Shown piece by piece: positions 1 through 8,858 of a stretch of 64,000 nucleotides of DNA (positions are counted from its first letter, which is position 1; each line of letters opens with the position of its first letter). Source of the stretch: Rhizobium sp. SL86. GTDB taxonomy: Bacteria; Pseudomonadota; Alphaproteobacteria; Rhizobiales; Rhizobiaceae. The notes beneath the pieces are model-generated. The model was not told where the DNA came from and did not search any database. It was given only the letters and a program-made list of their open reading frames with translations. Location of the stretch: the NCBI RefSeq assembly GCF_026672545.1, contig NZ_JAPPRJ010000001.1, positions 744,001-808,000 on the forward strand, written 5' to 3'. The position numbers and the translations under genes were made by a program.

Positions 1-88
1 AGCGCCCTGCCCTGTTCAGCGCAACCGCCATCCAGCGCTTGCGGGCATCGATGCTCCAGTCGCAATGGGCAATCACCGAAGGCTGCAT
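1..88 (-). CDS. Partial hypothetical protein, 5' end only
   Basis: Only the first 29 codons lie inside the window; the gene runs off the left edge. The ATG at 88-86 is preceded by a GGGAAAG-like ribosome site and starts 40 bases after the exonuclease stop on the same strand, so it is probably the last gene of that cluster. The visible peptide begins MQPSVIAHCDWSIDARKRW. It has no recognisable domain in so short a piece, and I do not assign a function. Confidence 0.5.
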   Translation of the reverse strand, partial: MQPSVIAHCDWSIDARKRWMAVALNRAGR

Positions 89-128
89 GTCGATCTTTCC
101 CGTTTTGCCTGTCTTTACGCGTGCGGCC

Positions 129-1763
129 TCAATTGAGATCCTTCAGCAGGCGCCGGTGCTTGCGGGTTTCGCGCAGCACCTCGCCGAAACGGCGAATGCC
201 CCGCGCCGCCAGCATGTCCTTCAGCTTGAGGAAGACCTCTGCCGTCGCCATCGCATCGCCGATTGCGGTGTGGCGGTCGCTGCCGGCAATGGAAAGGCCC
301 AGGCGTTCGGCCAGGGCATCCAGCGTATGCGTTTCGGCCTGGCCGAAGACGGCGGCCGACAGCAGCACCGTATCGAGGATCGGGTTGTCGAAGCGTCCGC
401 CGAGTTCCCGCTCGCGCCTTCGCAGGAATTCCATATCGAAGGGCGCATTGTGGGCCACCAGAACCGCCCCTTGCGCAAAGGCCCTGAAACGCTCCAGCAC
501 ATCAACGACGCTTGGTGCGTCCTCGACCATTTCGTTCGACACACCATGCACGGCTGTGGATGAGGCGGGGATGGAGCGGCCCGGATTGACCAGCGTATCG
601 AAGACCTCGCCCTTCACCCGCTTGCCGTTGACGATACGCACGGCGGCAATCTGCACGATCTCGTCGCCCTGGTCTGGAAGCAGGCCCGTCGTTTCCGTGT
701 CAAAGACCACATAGGTCAGGTCGTCCAGCCGCGCCTCGCCGATCTTTTCCGCGTAAAGGCGGGACAAAAGCTCGAAATCATAGACAACAAAACGGTTGGA
801 GACGGGCTGCATCACCGGAAGCGGCGACATCTCGCCTTCCCGCATCGCCTCGAACCGGGCGGAGAGCGAGGCGAGCCGCTGCTGAACGGCCTCCAGTGCC
901 CGGTCGCGGCTTTCCGGATCCGCGGTCCTGCGTTTCAGCTCATCCAGAGCGGGGCGAAGATCATCAAAAACCTCGCTCAACAGGGCGTCGCGGCGGGCAT
1001 CGGCGGAAAGTTCTGCCGTCACATCGCGCAGCGTCATCACATAGGCGGCGGGATCGGCCGTGTCTTCGCCAACAAGACGCATGCGGGCCGCCAGACGGCG
1101 GGTATGGCCATGCGTGGTGCAGACGAGCTCGACGGCCGCCGCCGCCGTTCCGGCTTCGAGAAGCCGCTGGTGGGCATGGCGCACCGGCCCGTCATTCAGA
1201 TAATCGAACAGGTTCTTGTCCAGACAGAGCGGCAGAACCGGATTGTCGAGCAATTGTTGGGCGGCACCATTGTAGAATACGAGGTGATGGCGACCGGTAC
1301 AGAGCAGCACGCCCGGCGGCACATCGGACAGCAGTCTTTCGAGCTGGCTTCGTTCCGCGGACAATCGGGCCGTCTCGCGCGCCACCGTTTCGGCCATGGC
1401 GCTACGGGTCTGGGTCAGCCGAATGGCTGCTTCGGACACGGCATCGGTGATGCTGCCGAGGTAGGTGAGCCCGGTCGTGTCGATCTCCTGGGCGACACCG
1501 GCATTGGCGCGGGCACGGATGGCACCGGCCAGCCGCTCCAGCGCCTTGGCGAGGTTGACATCGAACAGGTAACCGATGCCGGCGGTCAGCGCCAGGATCA
1601 GGAAACCGGCCACCACCGCCACACGCACGGCCGTGCTGACGGCCTCGGGATCGGCACCGCGATGCAGTGCAAACCACAGGCCTGCGGCAAGGGCTGCGAG
1701 AGACCCCATGCCCAGCGCCACAAAGAACAGAAACAGGCGTGCCCTGAGGCTCCATCGTGCCAT
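129..1763 (-). CDS. Membrane-anchored PAS / DEDDh 3'-5' exonuclease (DnaQ-like)
   Basis: Predicted 544-residue protein. Two N-terminal hydrophobic segments (about residues 5-27 and 45-65) are followed by a HAMP/coiled-coil-like stretch, a PAS-like region (about 145-260) and a C-terminal exonuclease domain from about residue 350. Exo motifs are clear: DTETTGL (ExoI), HNAPFDMEFL (ExoII) and RHTAIGDAMAT (ExoIII, DEDDh type), so the active site looks intact. The ATG at 1763 is chosen because GGGGAGGAG sits six bases before it; an upstream in-frame ATG at 1769 abuts that site. A DNA polymerase epsilon-type nuclease fused to a membrane sensor is unlike the replicative DnaQ. The neighbours (DUF294/CBS protein and acetate-type symporter) suggest a signalling or nucleotide-turnover role rather than proofreading; that part is inference. 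Confidence 0.85.
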   Translation of the reverse strand: MARWSLRARLFLFFVALGMGSLAALAAGLWFALHRGADPEAVSTAVRVAVVAGFLILALTAGIGYLFDVNLAKALERLAGAIRARANAGVAQEIDTTGLTYLGSITDAVSEAAIRLTQTRSAMAETVARETARLSAERSQLERLLSDVPPGVLLCTGRHHLVFYNGAAQQLLDNPVLPLCLDKNLFDYLNDGPVRHAHQRLLEAGTAAAAVELVCTTHGHTRRLAARMRLVGEDTADPAAYVMTLRDVTAELSADARRDALLSEVFDDLRPALDELKRRTADPESRDRALEAVQQRLASLSARFEAMREGEMSPLPVMQPVSNRFVVYDFELLSRLYAEKIGEARLDDLTYVVFDTETTGLLPDQGDEIVQIAAVRIVNGKRVKGEVFDTLVNPGRSIPASSTAVHGVSNEMVEDAPSVVDVLERFRAFAQGAVLVAHNAPFDMEFLRRRERELGGRFDNPILDTVLLSAAVFGQAETHTLDALAERLGLSIAGSDRHTAIGDAMATAEVFLKLKDMLAARGIRRFGEVLRETRKHRRLLKDLN

Positions 1764-1810
1764 TATCATCTCCTCCCCGGCAAGGTTGCGGCTCCCCTTC
1801 CGCAACCGCC

Positions 1811-2341
1811 TCAGCCGGTCCTAGCCGCGCAGCCCGTCTGCAGGACGGGATCGTCTGCCGGCAACGTGATCCAGTCGGCGCCGGTAATCTCGCCGTTTTC
1901 GCCGATGGATACGTTGCGCCCGATCAAATCGGCGCGACGATGACCGGCACAATCCAGAACCACCTTCACCCGCGCCGACTGCTGCCAGCGCGCGGCCAGA
2001 ATGACATCGACCATCACCTGATCGGGGAAATTGGCATTGCGTTGGGCGGTGCGCAGATCAACGGCGGCAAAGCGGTTGATGACCGGCTTGTAATAGGACC
2101 AGGGTCGCCAGAAGGCCGTGTCCGCATTGTGCCACGCCACCGGGATTTCCGGCGGCAGCGCGACGGAAACGCGAGAAAACCAGCTATATTCGCTCCAGAT
2201 CGCATAAGACAGCATGCCGAGGCCCGCAAATGCGGGGATGATCCATTTGGGCAGGCGCTGCCGGGTGATGAAGCGCAACGTCATGGCGACACCGGCCAGG
2301 GCAACACCCACGGTCAGGACAGCGATCAACTCGAACAGCAT
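1811..2341 (-). CDS. Conserved hypothetical membrane protein
   Basis: 176 residues. Two hydrophobic stretches near the N-terminus (about residues 2-22 and 32-50) are followed by a soluble, probably periplasmic domain with two Cys residues in the last 50 residues. It lies between the DUF294/CBS gene (17 bases upstream) and the exonuclease gene (47 bases downstream), all on the minus strand, so it is probably cotranscribed. I do not recognise a named domain. GAGGA lies nine bases before the ATG. Confidence 0.7.
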   Translation of the reverse strand: MLFELIAVLTVGVALAGVAMTLRFITRQRLPKWIIPAFAGLGMLSYAIWSEYSWFSRVSVALPPEIPVAWHNADTAFWRPWSYYKPVINRFAAVDLRTAQRNANFPDQVMVDVILAARWQQSARVKVVLDCAGHRRADLIGRNVSIGENGEITGADWITLPADDPVLQTGCAARTG

Positions 2342-2358
2342 GCGGGAAATTCCTCAAT

Positions 2359-4182
2359 TCAACTGGGCGCGCGGCTGTGGTTCAGCGCGGATTGCATGGT
2401 GCGCACGACGACAAATGCGTCGCGCAGATGGGAACGTTCGAAATCGCCGAACTCGTAAGGACCGAGAAAATTGTCGGGACGGCGACCTGCCTTGATCTGC
2501 TGGGCCTGGTTGCGCAGCCGCATTTCGGCGATCAGGTCATAAGCTGCGATGAGATCACGCGCGCCGGCACCGGAGATCACGCCGGCCTCTTCTGCAGCCA
2601 CGAGGCGCGCACGCGTGTTGACCGGTGTCAGGCGGCCCTGCAGCGCATAGACACGGCCGAGATCGACCACCGGCACCACGCCATTGTGCTTCATGTCGAT
2701 CTGGTTGCGGTGCTCGCCGCTGCGGATCGTGGCAAAGCCGCGCAAGAGCCCGAGCGGCGGCGCATGCTTCAGCGAGTTGGCGATCATATGTGCGACGAAG
2801 ATCGAGTTGCGGCTCGCCTTTTCCAGGGTTTCGGCCTGCAGGTCCTGAAACAACGAAAAATCGCCGCCGATCGGCCTCAGATCGAACATGACGCTCGAGA
2901 GCATCTGCGCCATCGGGTCCGGCCGCTCGATCCAGCCGTGAAAATAGCGCCGCCAGGTGCTGACCGGCTGGCACCATTGCGGATTGGTGGCCATCATCTC
3001 GCCGGGGCAGAAGATATAACCGCAGTCGTTCAGGTGGGTGCTGACGAAGCCGGCAAACTTGGTGAAATAGGCCATGTCGTCCGGCGTCACGCGATCATCG
3101 ATAAAGATGCAATTGTCCTGGTCGGAGACGCCCGTCTGTTCCTGGCGCCCCTGGCTGCCGCAGGCAAGCCAGAGATAGGGCACCGGCGGCGGGCCGAACG
3201 TCTTTTCGGCCAGAACCAGCAGGCGGCGGGTGATCGTGTCGGCAATATCGGTGATGAGGCGGGTGACGACTTCATGGGCATTGTTGCCCCCCACCAGCTG
3301 CACGAGAAGCTGGGGAATGCGGGCGGTGTTCGCCTTCATGTCCTCGATGGTTTCGGCATTGGCGACATCGCGCACCAGAAGGGCGGACGACACCGCCTGA
3401 AACCGCGTCAGATCCGTCTGGGTGACCATGCCGACGAGACGCGACCCGTCAACGATCGGCAGGTAACCGACCTTCTGCTCGAGCATCACCTGCAGCACAT
3501 CGGAACCCAGTGCCGTCTGCGGCAGGCCGGTCGGATTTTCGGTCATCACGGCGGACACGGGCGTCGTTTTCGGATCGCGGTTTTCCGCGATCAAGCGCGT
3601 CGTCAAATCGCGCGCGGTCAGCAGGCCAACCAGACGCTCGCCGTCCACCACACCGAGGCTGGAGACCAGCCGGTCGCGCATGATCTGTGCCGCCTCAAAC
3701 ACGGTGTCGCCTGGGCTGCAGGTGACGGGCGGTTTCGACATCAGGTCGCCAACCCGCGACAACGTCATGTCGGCCCGGCGGGTTTCACTGATGCGGCCAC
3801 GGGTGAAGAAACGGGAAAAGACCGGCTGTTCCTGCATCAGGCGGTGGAATTCACCGGCCGGCAGGATGAGCACGACGCCATCGGTGCGTGCGGTTGCGGT
3901 GGTGACTGCCCGTCCATCGCGCAGAAGACCGCGTTCACCAAGAGAATTGCGGGGAGAAAGCTGGGAAATCAGTTCGCCGGCGGCATCGTGTACGTCCACC
4001 TGGCCGTCCATGATCAGGAAAAGGCCCGGCAGTGGCTCGCCGAGATTGTAGAGTTTTTCGCCGGCACTCAGCCTTCTGAAACCGAAGCGGGCGGCGACAG
4101 TCTCCATCTCCGTGCGCGGCAGGCTGTCATAGGGATGAACCGTCTCGAGAAATCGGGTGATGTCGTCTGTTGCTAGTCCCAT
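2359..4182 (-). CDS. cNMP-binding / CBS / DUF294 nucleotidyltransferase-like regulator
   Basis: 607 residues from the ATG at 4182; a GTG at 4200 is possible but lacks a better ribosome site. The order is a cyclic-nucleotide-binding-like domain (about 15-130), a CBS pair (about 150-265, with EAAQIMRDRLVSSLGVVD and a second copy near GYLPIVDGSRLVGMVTQTDL), then the DUF294 nucleotidyltransferase domain and its C-terminal partner. The motif ACGSQGRQEQTGVSDQDN (near residue 337) matches the GlnD-like Gly-Ser and Asp-x-Asp active-site pattern, so it may transfer nucleotides. Families like this often sit next to acetate-type sodium:solute symporters, as here, and are thought to tune them by sensing nucleotides. 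The substrate and target are unknown. Confidence 0.85.
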   Translation of the reverse strand: MGLATDDITRFLETVHPYDSLPRTEMETVAARFGFRRLSAGEKLYNLGEPLPGLFLIMDGQVDVHDAAGELISQLSPRNSLGERGLLRDGRAVTTATARTDGVVLILPAGEFHRLMQEQPVFSRFFTRGRISETRRADMTLSRVGDLMSKPPVTCSPGDTVFEAAQIMRDRLVSSLGVVDGERLVGLLTARDLTTRLIAENRDPKTTPVSAVMTENPTGLPQTALGSDVLQVMLEQKVGYLPIVDGSRLVGMVTQTDLTRFQAVSSALLVRDVANAETIEDMKANTARIPQLLVQLVGGNNAHEVVTRLITDIADTITRRLLVLAEKTFGPPPVPYLWLACGSQGRQEQTGVSDQDNCIFIDDRVTPDDMAYFTKFAGFVSTHLNDCGYIFCPGEMMATNPQWCQPVSTWRRYFHGWIERPDPMAQMLSSVMFDLRPIGGDFSLFQDLQAETLEKASRNSIFVAHMIANSLKHAPPLGLLRGFATIRSGEHRNQIDMKHNGVVPVVDLGRVYALQGRLTPVNTRARLVAAEEAGVISGAGARDLIAAYDLIAEMRLRNQAQQIKAGRRPDNFLGPYEFGDFERSHLRDAFVVVRTMQSALNHSRAPS

Positions 4183-4275
4183 GGTCCCCCCACCTGGCAC
4201 CCCACCCGAAAGACGATAGCCACGCTGGCGCGGAAAGGGAATGGGCGACGCATGCCGCCCATTCCGGGATTGAGA

Positions 4276-6042
4276 TCAATGGCCGGAGGCAGCGCCCGCA
4301 CCACGCGGGATGCGGATCGATTCGACCAGATCCTGGACCGACTTCGGCGGAGCCGCCGTTGCCATCGAGACGAAGTAGGCGACGGCGAAGTTGAGCAGCG
4401 CGCCAATCGGGCCAAAGGCTGTCGGCGGGATGCCGAACAGGTAGTTGGCCGGGACGTTCTCCAGCATGTTCGTGCCGGCAATGAAGAACCAGCCGAGATA
4501 GGTGAAGAGGTACAGGCAGGTGGCCACGAGACCAACGATCATGCCGAGCGTTGCTCCGAGCGAGTTGATGCGCTTGGAGAAGATGCCCATCATGAGCGCC
4601 GGGAAGATGGTGGCTGCTGCCAGACCGAAGGCGAGTGCCACCGTCTGTGCCGCAAAGCCCGGCGGGTTGAGGCCGAGAAGCGTTGCCACCAGGATGGCGC
4701 CGCCCATGGAGATACGAGCAGCCAGAAGCTCGCTCTTTTCCGAAATGTCCGGCTTCAACCAGTCCTTGATCAGATCGTGGCTGATCGCGGACGAAATGGC
4801 GAGCAGAAGACCGGCTGCGGTCGACAGCGCCGCGGCAAGACCACCGGCCGCGATGAGCGCGATCACCCAGCCCGGAAGCTGTGCGATTTCCGGATTGGCG
4901 AGAACCAGGATGTCGTTGTTGATATCGAGTTCGTTGCCCTTCCAGCCGCGGGCTTGTGCTTCGGAGGCAAAGCCGGCAGCCTTGTCGTTGTAGTACTGGA
5001 TGCGGCCGTCGCCGTTCTTGTCGGTAAACTTCAGCAGACCGGTGACTTCCCAGTTCTTCATCCAGTTGGGGCGCTCTTCATACAGAACGGCCTCAGCCTT
5101 CGGACCGGACGGGAAGATGGTGTCGATGATGTTCAGGCGTGCCATGGCGCCGACAGCCGGAGCCGTCAGGTAGAGCAGCGCGATGAAGACCAGCGCCCAG
5201 CCGGCAGACCAGCGGGCGTCCGCCACCTTCGGAACGGTGAAGAAGCGGATGATGACGTGCGGCAGACCGGCGGTACCGATCATCAGGGACAGCGTGAACA
5301 GCGTCATGTTCACCATGGACCCTTGCGCGGTATAGGCGTTGAACCCGAGATCGGTCACGACCTGGTCCAGCTTCTGCAGCAGCGGCTGGCCGGAGGCCGT
5401 ATGTTCGGAGAACAGGCCAAGGCCGGGGATCGGGTTGCCCGTCAGCTGCAGCGAGATGAAGATTGCCGGAATGGTGTAGGCAACGATCAGCACGATGTAC
5501 TGGGCGACCTGCGTATAGGTGATGCCCTTCATGCCACCGAGAACGGCGTAGACGAACACGACGGCGGCTGCGATCCACAGGCCCGTGGACACCGAGACTT
5601 CCAGGAAGCGCGAGAAGGCTACGCCTGCACCGGTCATCTGGCCGATAACATAGGTGACAGAGATGACAATCAGGCAGACCACGGCCACAAGGCGCGCCGA
5701 CTGGCTGTAGAAGCGGTCACCGATGAACTGCGGCACGGTAAACTTGCCGAACTTGCGCAGGTAAGGTGCGAGAAGCAACGCCAGCAGAACGTAACCGCCG
5801 GTCCAGCCCATCAGATAGGTGGAGTTGCCGTAGCCGACAGCCGCAATCAGGCCGGCCATCGAGATGAAGGAGGCCGCCGACATCCAGTCAGCGGCCGTTG
5901 CCATACCGTTCATGACCGGATTGACGCCGCGGTTTGCGGCATAAAATTCCGCCGTGGTGCCCGCACGGCTCCAGATGGCGATGCCGACGTAGAGCGCGAA
6001 GGACGCGCCCACGATCAGCAGGTTGAGCGTATACTGATCCAT
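4276..6042 (-). CDS. Sodium:solute symporter, acetate-type large subunit
   Basis: 588 residues with about 13 predicted membrane helices; member of the SSS family close to the VC_2705/ActP-like cation:acetate group that pairs with a DUF4212 subunit. It should import a small monocarboxylate, most likely acetate, with Na+ across the inner membrane. A loop of about 70 residues between helices contains DKNGDGRIQYYN, which fits an EF-hand calcium loop (D-x-N-x-D-G-x-I). The ATG follows GGGGGAGATC and lies 10 bases after the DUF4212 stop, so the two are cotranscribed. Family assignment is firm; substrate is by family. Confidence 0.9.
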   Translation of the reverse strand: MDQYTLNLLIVGASFALYVGIAIWSRAGTTAEFYAANRGVNPVMNGMATAADWMSAASFISMAGLIAAVGYGNSTYLMGWTGGYVLLALLLAPYLRKFGKFTVPQFIGDRFYSQSARLVAVVCLIVISVTYVIGQMTGAGVAFSRFLEVSVSTGLWIAAAVVFVYAVLGGMKGITYTQVAQYIVLIVAYTIPAIFISLQLTGNPIPGLGLFSEHTASGQPLLQKLDQVVTDLGFNAYTAQGSMVNMTLFTLSLMIGTAGLPHVIIRFFTVPKVADARWSAGWALVFIALLYLTAPAVGAMARLNIIDTIFPSGPKAEAVLYEERPNWMKNWEVTGLLKFTDKNGDGRIQYYNDKAAGFASEAQARGWKGNELDINNDILVLANPEIAQLPGWVIALIAAGGLAAALSTAAGLLLAISSAISHDLIKDWLKPDISEKSELLAARISMGGAILVATLLGLNPPGFAAQTVALAFGLAAATIFPALMMGIFSKRINSLGATLGMIVGLVATCLYLFTYLGWFFIAGTNMLENVPANYLFGIPPTAFGPIGALLNFAVAYFVSMATAAPPKSVQDLVESIRIPRGAGAASGH

Positions 6043-6052
6043 GATCTCCCCC

Positions 6053-6313
6053 TTATTCCTCGTCGACGCCGAATTCGCGGTCGATCTTGTTCATGTAATT
6101 GGCGTAGTAGAAGATCAGGGCGATGAAGATGATGATCGAACCCTGCTGGGCGAACCAGAAGCCGAGATCCGTGCCGCCGACCGGAATGCCGGACAACATG
6201 GGACGCAGGATGATGCCGAAGCCGTAAGATACGACGGCCCAGATCACCAATGAAATATAGATGATGCGCTTGTTGGCTTCCCAATACGCATTGGACGATG
6301 AATTGTCCGACAC
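6053..6313 (-). CDS. DUF4212 symporter small subunit
   Basis: 86 residues with two membrane helices (about residues 17-38 and 50-72) and the conserved YWEANKRIIYISL entry, typical of the sodium/substrate symporter small subunit (DUF4212) that precedes VC_2705-type symporters. The start is taken as GTG at 6313 because GAGGAG lies five bases before it; the longer ATG-started reading frame to 6364 would add 17 atypical residues. First gene of the symporter cluster. The 293 bases upstream contain a TTGTGCATTGCACAA dyad. Confidence 0.88.
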   Translation of the reverse strand: MSDNSSSNAYWEANKRIIYISLVIWAVVSYGFGIILRPMLSGIPVGGTDLGFWFAQQGSIIIFIALIFYYANYMNKIDREFGVDEE

Positions 6314-6528
6314 GAGTACTCCTCCTCTTTTCCTCGACAGGCCGGCAAAAACACGGCCGCTCACCCAACGCTGGCTGATTCAAACTCCCCACAGCCGGTT
6401 GTGAGAAAGAGACTAACGTAAAGACGAGGGCTTGGCACACTGTCCGTTAGTCGTATGCGGGAGCCGGAAACTGGGGATTTCCACGGGAAATATGCCCCGC
6501 AAGGTCGCGGTCGTGACGCACGACAGGG

Positions 6529-6543
6529 TTGTGCATTGCACAA
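6529..6543. promoter_or_regulatory. PhaR-like dyad upstream of symporter operon
   Basis: TTGTGCATTGCACAA is a perfect inverted repeat (arms TTGTGC/GCACAA, centre ATT), 216 bases before the DUF4212 GTG. The same TTGTGCATTGCA core occurs upstream of the phasin gene at 30927. TGC/GCA dyads are the known target type of PhaR, the PHB-responsive repressor. Binding is inferred. Confidence 0.5.
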
Positions 6544-6606
6544 TGAAGAGGGAAGAAGCAGAGGAGCCGGCGAACCCTGAAGGTCCGCCGGCAGGATCGT
6601 TTGGGC

Positions 6607-8040
6607 TCAGGCGAGCGTATAGGCGGTCTTCACCACGGTGAAGAATTCGGCCGCATATTTGCCCTGTTCGCGCGGACCGAAGGAGGAGGCCTTGCGGCCA
6701 CCAAACGGCACGTGGAAATCGACGCCAGCCGTCGGCAGGTTGACCATCACCATGCCGGCTTCCGAATTGCGTTTGAAGTGCGTGGCATGCTTCAGGCTCG
6801 TCGTCGCGATGCCCGCCGAGAGGCCGAAGGGCGTATCATTGGCAACGGCCAGCGCTTCTTCGTAATCCTTGACGCGGATGACGGCGGCCACCGGCCCGAA
6901 AATCTCCTCGCGGCTGATGCGCATGTCGTTGGTGGCTTCGGTAAACAGCGTCGGTTGCAGGTAGAAACCGGGCGTTTCGCGCTCGATGCGCTCGCCGCCG
7001 AAAGCGAGCTTGGCGCCTTCCTGTTTGCCGATCTCGATGTAATCGCAATCCTGCTTCAGCTGCTTTTCATCGACGACCGGGCCGATATGCGTGCCGTCCT
7101 TCAGCGCGTGATCGACATTGAGCTTGCTGAGGCGCTCGGTGAGGGCTGCGACAAACTTGTCGTGGATGCCTTCGGTCACGATGATGCGCGAGGAGGCCGT
7201 GCAGCGCTGGCCGGTGGAGAAGAAACCGGAGTTGGCGGCAGCTTCGACGGCGACGGACAGATCCGCGTCGTCCAGCACCACCATCGGGTTCTTGCCGCCC
7301 ATTTCCAGCTGGAACTTGCGGTTATGCTCGATGGAGGCGAGTGCCACGCGCTTGCCGGTCCCGGTCGAGCCGGTGAAGGTGATGCCGGCGAGATCCGGGC
7401 TGTCGAGCATCGCCTGGCCAACGACGGAACCGCGTCCCATCACGAGGTTCAGCACGCCCTTCGGCAGGCCGGCACGGTGCAGGATATCGACGATCGCCCA
7501 GGAGCAGCCGGGCACGAGGTCGGCCGGCTTGAAGACGACCGTATTGCCGTAAGCAAGCGCCGGCGCGATCTTCCAGGCCGGGATGGCGATCGGGAAGTTC
7601 CACGGCGTGATGATGCCGATCGGGCCGAGCGGCTCGCGGGTGATCTCGACGCCGATGTTCGGGCGGGCGGAGGGCAGAACCTCGCCAGCCAAACGCAGGG
7701 TTTCGCCGGCGAAGAAATCGAAGATCTGCGCCGCACGGATCGTTTCGCCAATGCCTTCCGGCAGTGTCTTGCCCTCTTCCTGCGACAGAAGGCGGCCGAG
7801 TTCCTCCTTGCGGGCGAGGATTTCGTCCGCCGTCTTCTTCAGGATCGCGTGGCGCTCGAGAATGCCGGAGCGCGACCAGGCCGGGAATGCCGCCTTGGCC
7901 GCAGCAATCGCAGCCTTTGCATCCTCTGCGCTCGCCTGCGCATAAAGCCCGACGACATCCTTCGTGTCGGACGGATTGATGTTTTCCGATGCCTGGGCGC
8001 CAACCCACTCGCCGGCGATCAGGTTCTGATGAACGGTCAT
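6607..8040 (-). CDS. NAD(P)-dependent aldehyde dehydrogenase, alpha-ketoglutarate-semialdehyde type
   Basis: 477 residues from the ATG at 8040, which has GGGAGG four bases upstream; the longer frame to 8205 is not protein-like. ALDH superfamily residues are present: the cofactor-binding PWNFPIAIPAWKIAPAL, the general base Glu in LEMGGKNPMVV and the catalytic Cys in GQRCTASSR. Length and sequence style fit the alpha-ketoglutaric (2,5-dioxovalerate) semialdehyde dehydrogenases of sugar-acid and hydroxyproline breakdown, which feed 2-oxoglutarate into the TCA cycle. Succinate-semialdehyde or another aldehyde is possible. It reads towards the symporter operon but a 293-base gap separates them. 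No obvious catabolic partner is adjacent. Confidence 0.8.
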   Translation of the reverse strand: MTVHQNLIAGEWVGAQASENINPSDTKDVVGLYAQASAEDAKAAIAAAKAAFPAWSRSGILERHAILKKTADEILARKEELGRLLSQEEGKTLPEGIGETIRAAQIFDFFAGETLRLAGEVLPSARPNIGVEITREPLGPIGIITPWNFPIAIPAWKIAPALAYGNTVVFKPADLVPGCSWAIVDILHRAGLPKGVLNLVMGRGSVVGQAMLDSPDLAGITFTGSTGTGKRVALASIEHNRKFQLEMGGKNPMVVLDDADLSVAVEAAANSGFFSTGQRCTASSRIIVTEGIHDKFVAALTERLSKLNVDHALKDGTHIGPVVDEKQLKQDCDYIEIGKQEGAKLAFGGERIERETPGFYLQPTLFTEATNDMRISREEIFGPVAAVIRVKDYEEALAVANDTPFGLSAGIATTSLKHATHFKRNSEAGMVMVNLPTAGVDFHVPFGGRKASSFGPREQGKYAAEFFTVVKTAYTLA

Positions 8041-8532
8041 AATGCCTCCCTTGGGCGGATGTCCGCCGTCTATTGGATTCATGTCGGACGGCAAAACCGC
8101 CCTTGGATCGAAGAAGCGGTCTTCGCCGCCTACTGCCAAACTTGGAGCCGCCCCACGGCAGAGTCCAGAAAAAAGCCCTGCCACCATACTTATAATACGT
8201 GTCAACGCAAGATATATGACATCCCGTATATTTCAGGCACGTAGCGGGCCGCAAACAGGTTGATCACAGCCCTCGAAACTTCGCCAAAAATTTGCCTATC
8301 ATGGTGCATAAACAGCGGGATAGCAGAAAGATCCATTTTCAATTTTCCACTTGTCGGAAATTTTATTTCACAGCCACTCTTGTAATTCGCGTCAATGGGC
8401 GTAAATTGCGGACATCGAACTTGGTCGTGACTTCGTCCGAGAGCTAAGGCGCTCTGTCAGATTTCCTCTCAAACATCGATCCAACTGACACGGTGTGTCA
8501 GATCAACCCGCGATTTTGAAAAGGAAATCGTT
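8041..8532. other. Intergenic region, divergent promoters of aldH and cspA
   Basis: This 492-base, fairly AT-rich gap holds the promoters of the divergent dehydrogenase and cold-shock genes. I see no gene in it. A possible cspA promoter is TTGTAA at 8380-8385 and TAAATT at 8402-8407 (16-base spacer), which would leave a leader of about 120 bases. Confidence 0.4.
8485..8501 (+). promoter_or_regulatory. Hairpin in cspA leader
   Basis: CTGACAC-GGT-GTGTCAG is a perfect seven-pair hairpin ending 31 bases before the cspA start codon. TGTCAGAT also occurs just upstream, at about 8455. It could act in cold-dependent folding of the leader; this is inference. Confidence 0.35.
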
Positions 8533-8742
8533 ATGAATACAGGTACCGTTAAGTGGTTCAACAGCACCAAGGGTTTTGGTTTTATTCAGCCGGACCAGGG
8601 TGGCCAGGACGTATTCGTCCACATCTCTGCTGTTGAGCGCGCCGGCATGAACGGCCTCAACGACGGCCAGAAGATCAGCTACGACATCGTTCAGGACAAG
8701 CGTTCTGGCAAGAGCTCGGCTGACAACCTTCGGGCTGCCTAA
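8533..8742 (+). CDS. cspA: Cold-shock protein, CspA family
   Basis: 69 residues, a single OB-fold cold-shock domain. The RNP1 motif GFGFIQPD and the RNP2-like [10 protein letters not shown] are present. Such proteins bind single-stranded RNA/DNA and act as RNA chaperones in the cytoplasm. AAGGAAA lies before the ATG. A long AT-rich leader and a strong terminator right after the gene suggest a highly expressed monocistronic transcript. Rhizobia carry several csp paralogues, so the exact symbol is uncertain. Confidence 0.95.
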   Translation: MNTGTVKWFNSTKGFGFIQPDQGGQDVFVHISAVERAGMNGLNDGQKISYDIVQDKRSGKSSADNLRAA

Positions 8743-8805
8743 GCTGCCATTCGTCGAAACCGACCACGGATGTACTGGCGGTTGATCGACAGGATGACTG
8801 GGAGA

Positions 8806-8830
8806 GGTCGGGACATCCCGGCCTTTTTTT
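8806..8830 (+). terminator. Rho-independent terminator after cspA
   Basis: The stem is GGTCGGG (8806-8812) with CCCGGCC (8817-8823), loop ACAT, followed by seven T. One G-T pair. A textbook intrinsic terminator. Confidence 0.9.
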
Positions 8831-8858
8831 CGTTTTGGAACCAGTCCGGAGCACAAAT

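Noticed and set aside
2377..4176. 599-residue frame on the plus strand opposite the DUF294 gene
   Set aside because: Antisense shadow of a gene with full domain content; no ribosome site or domain of its own.
4252..6126. 624-residue frame opposite the symporter gene
   Set aside because: Antisense shadow; the membrane protein on the minus strand explains the region.
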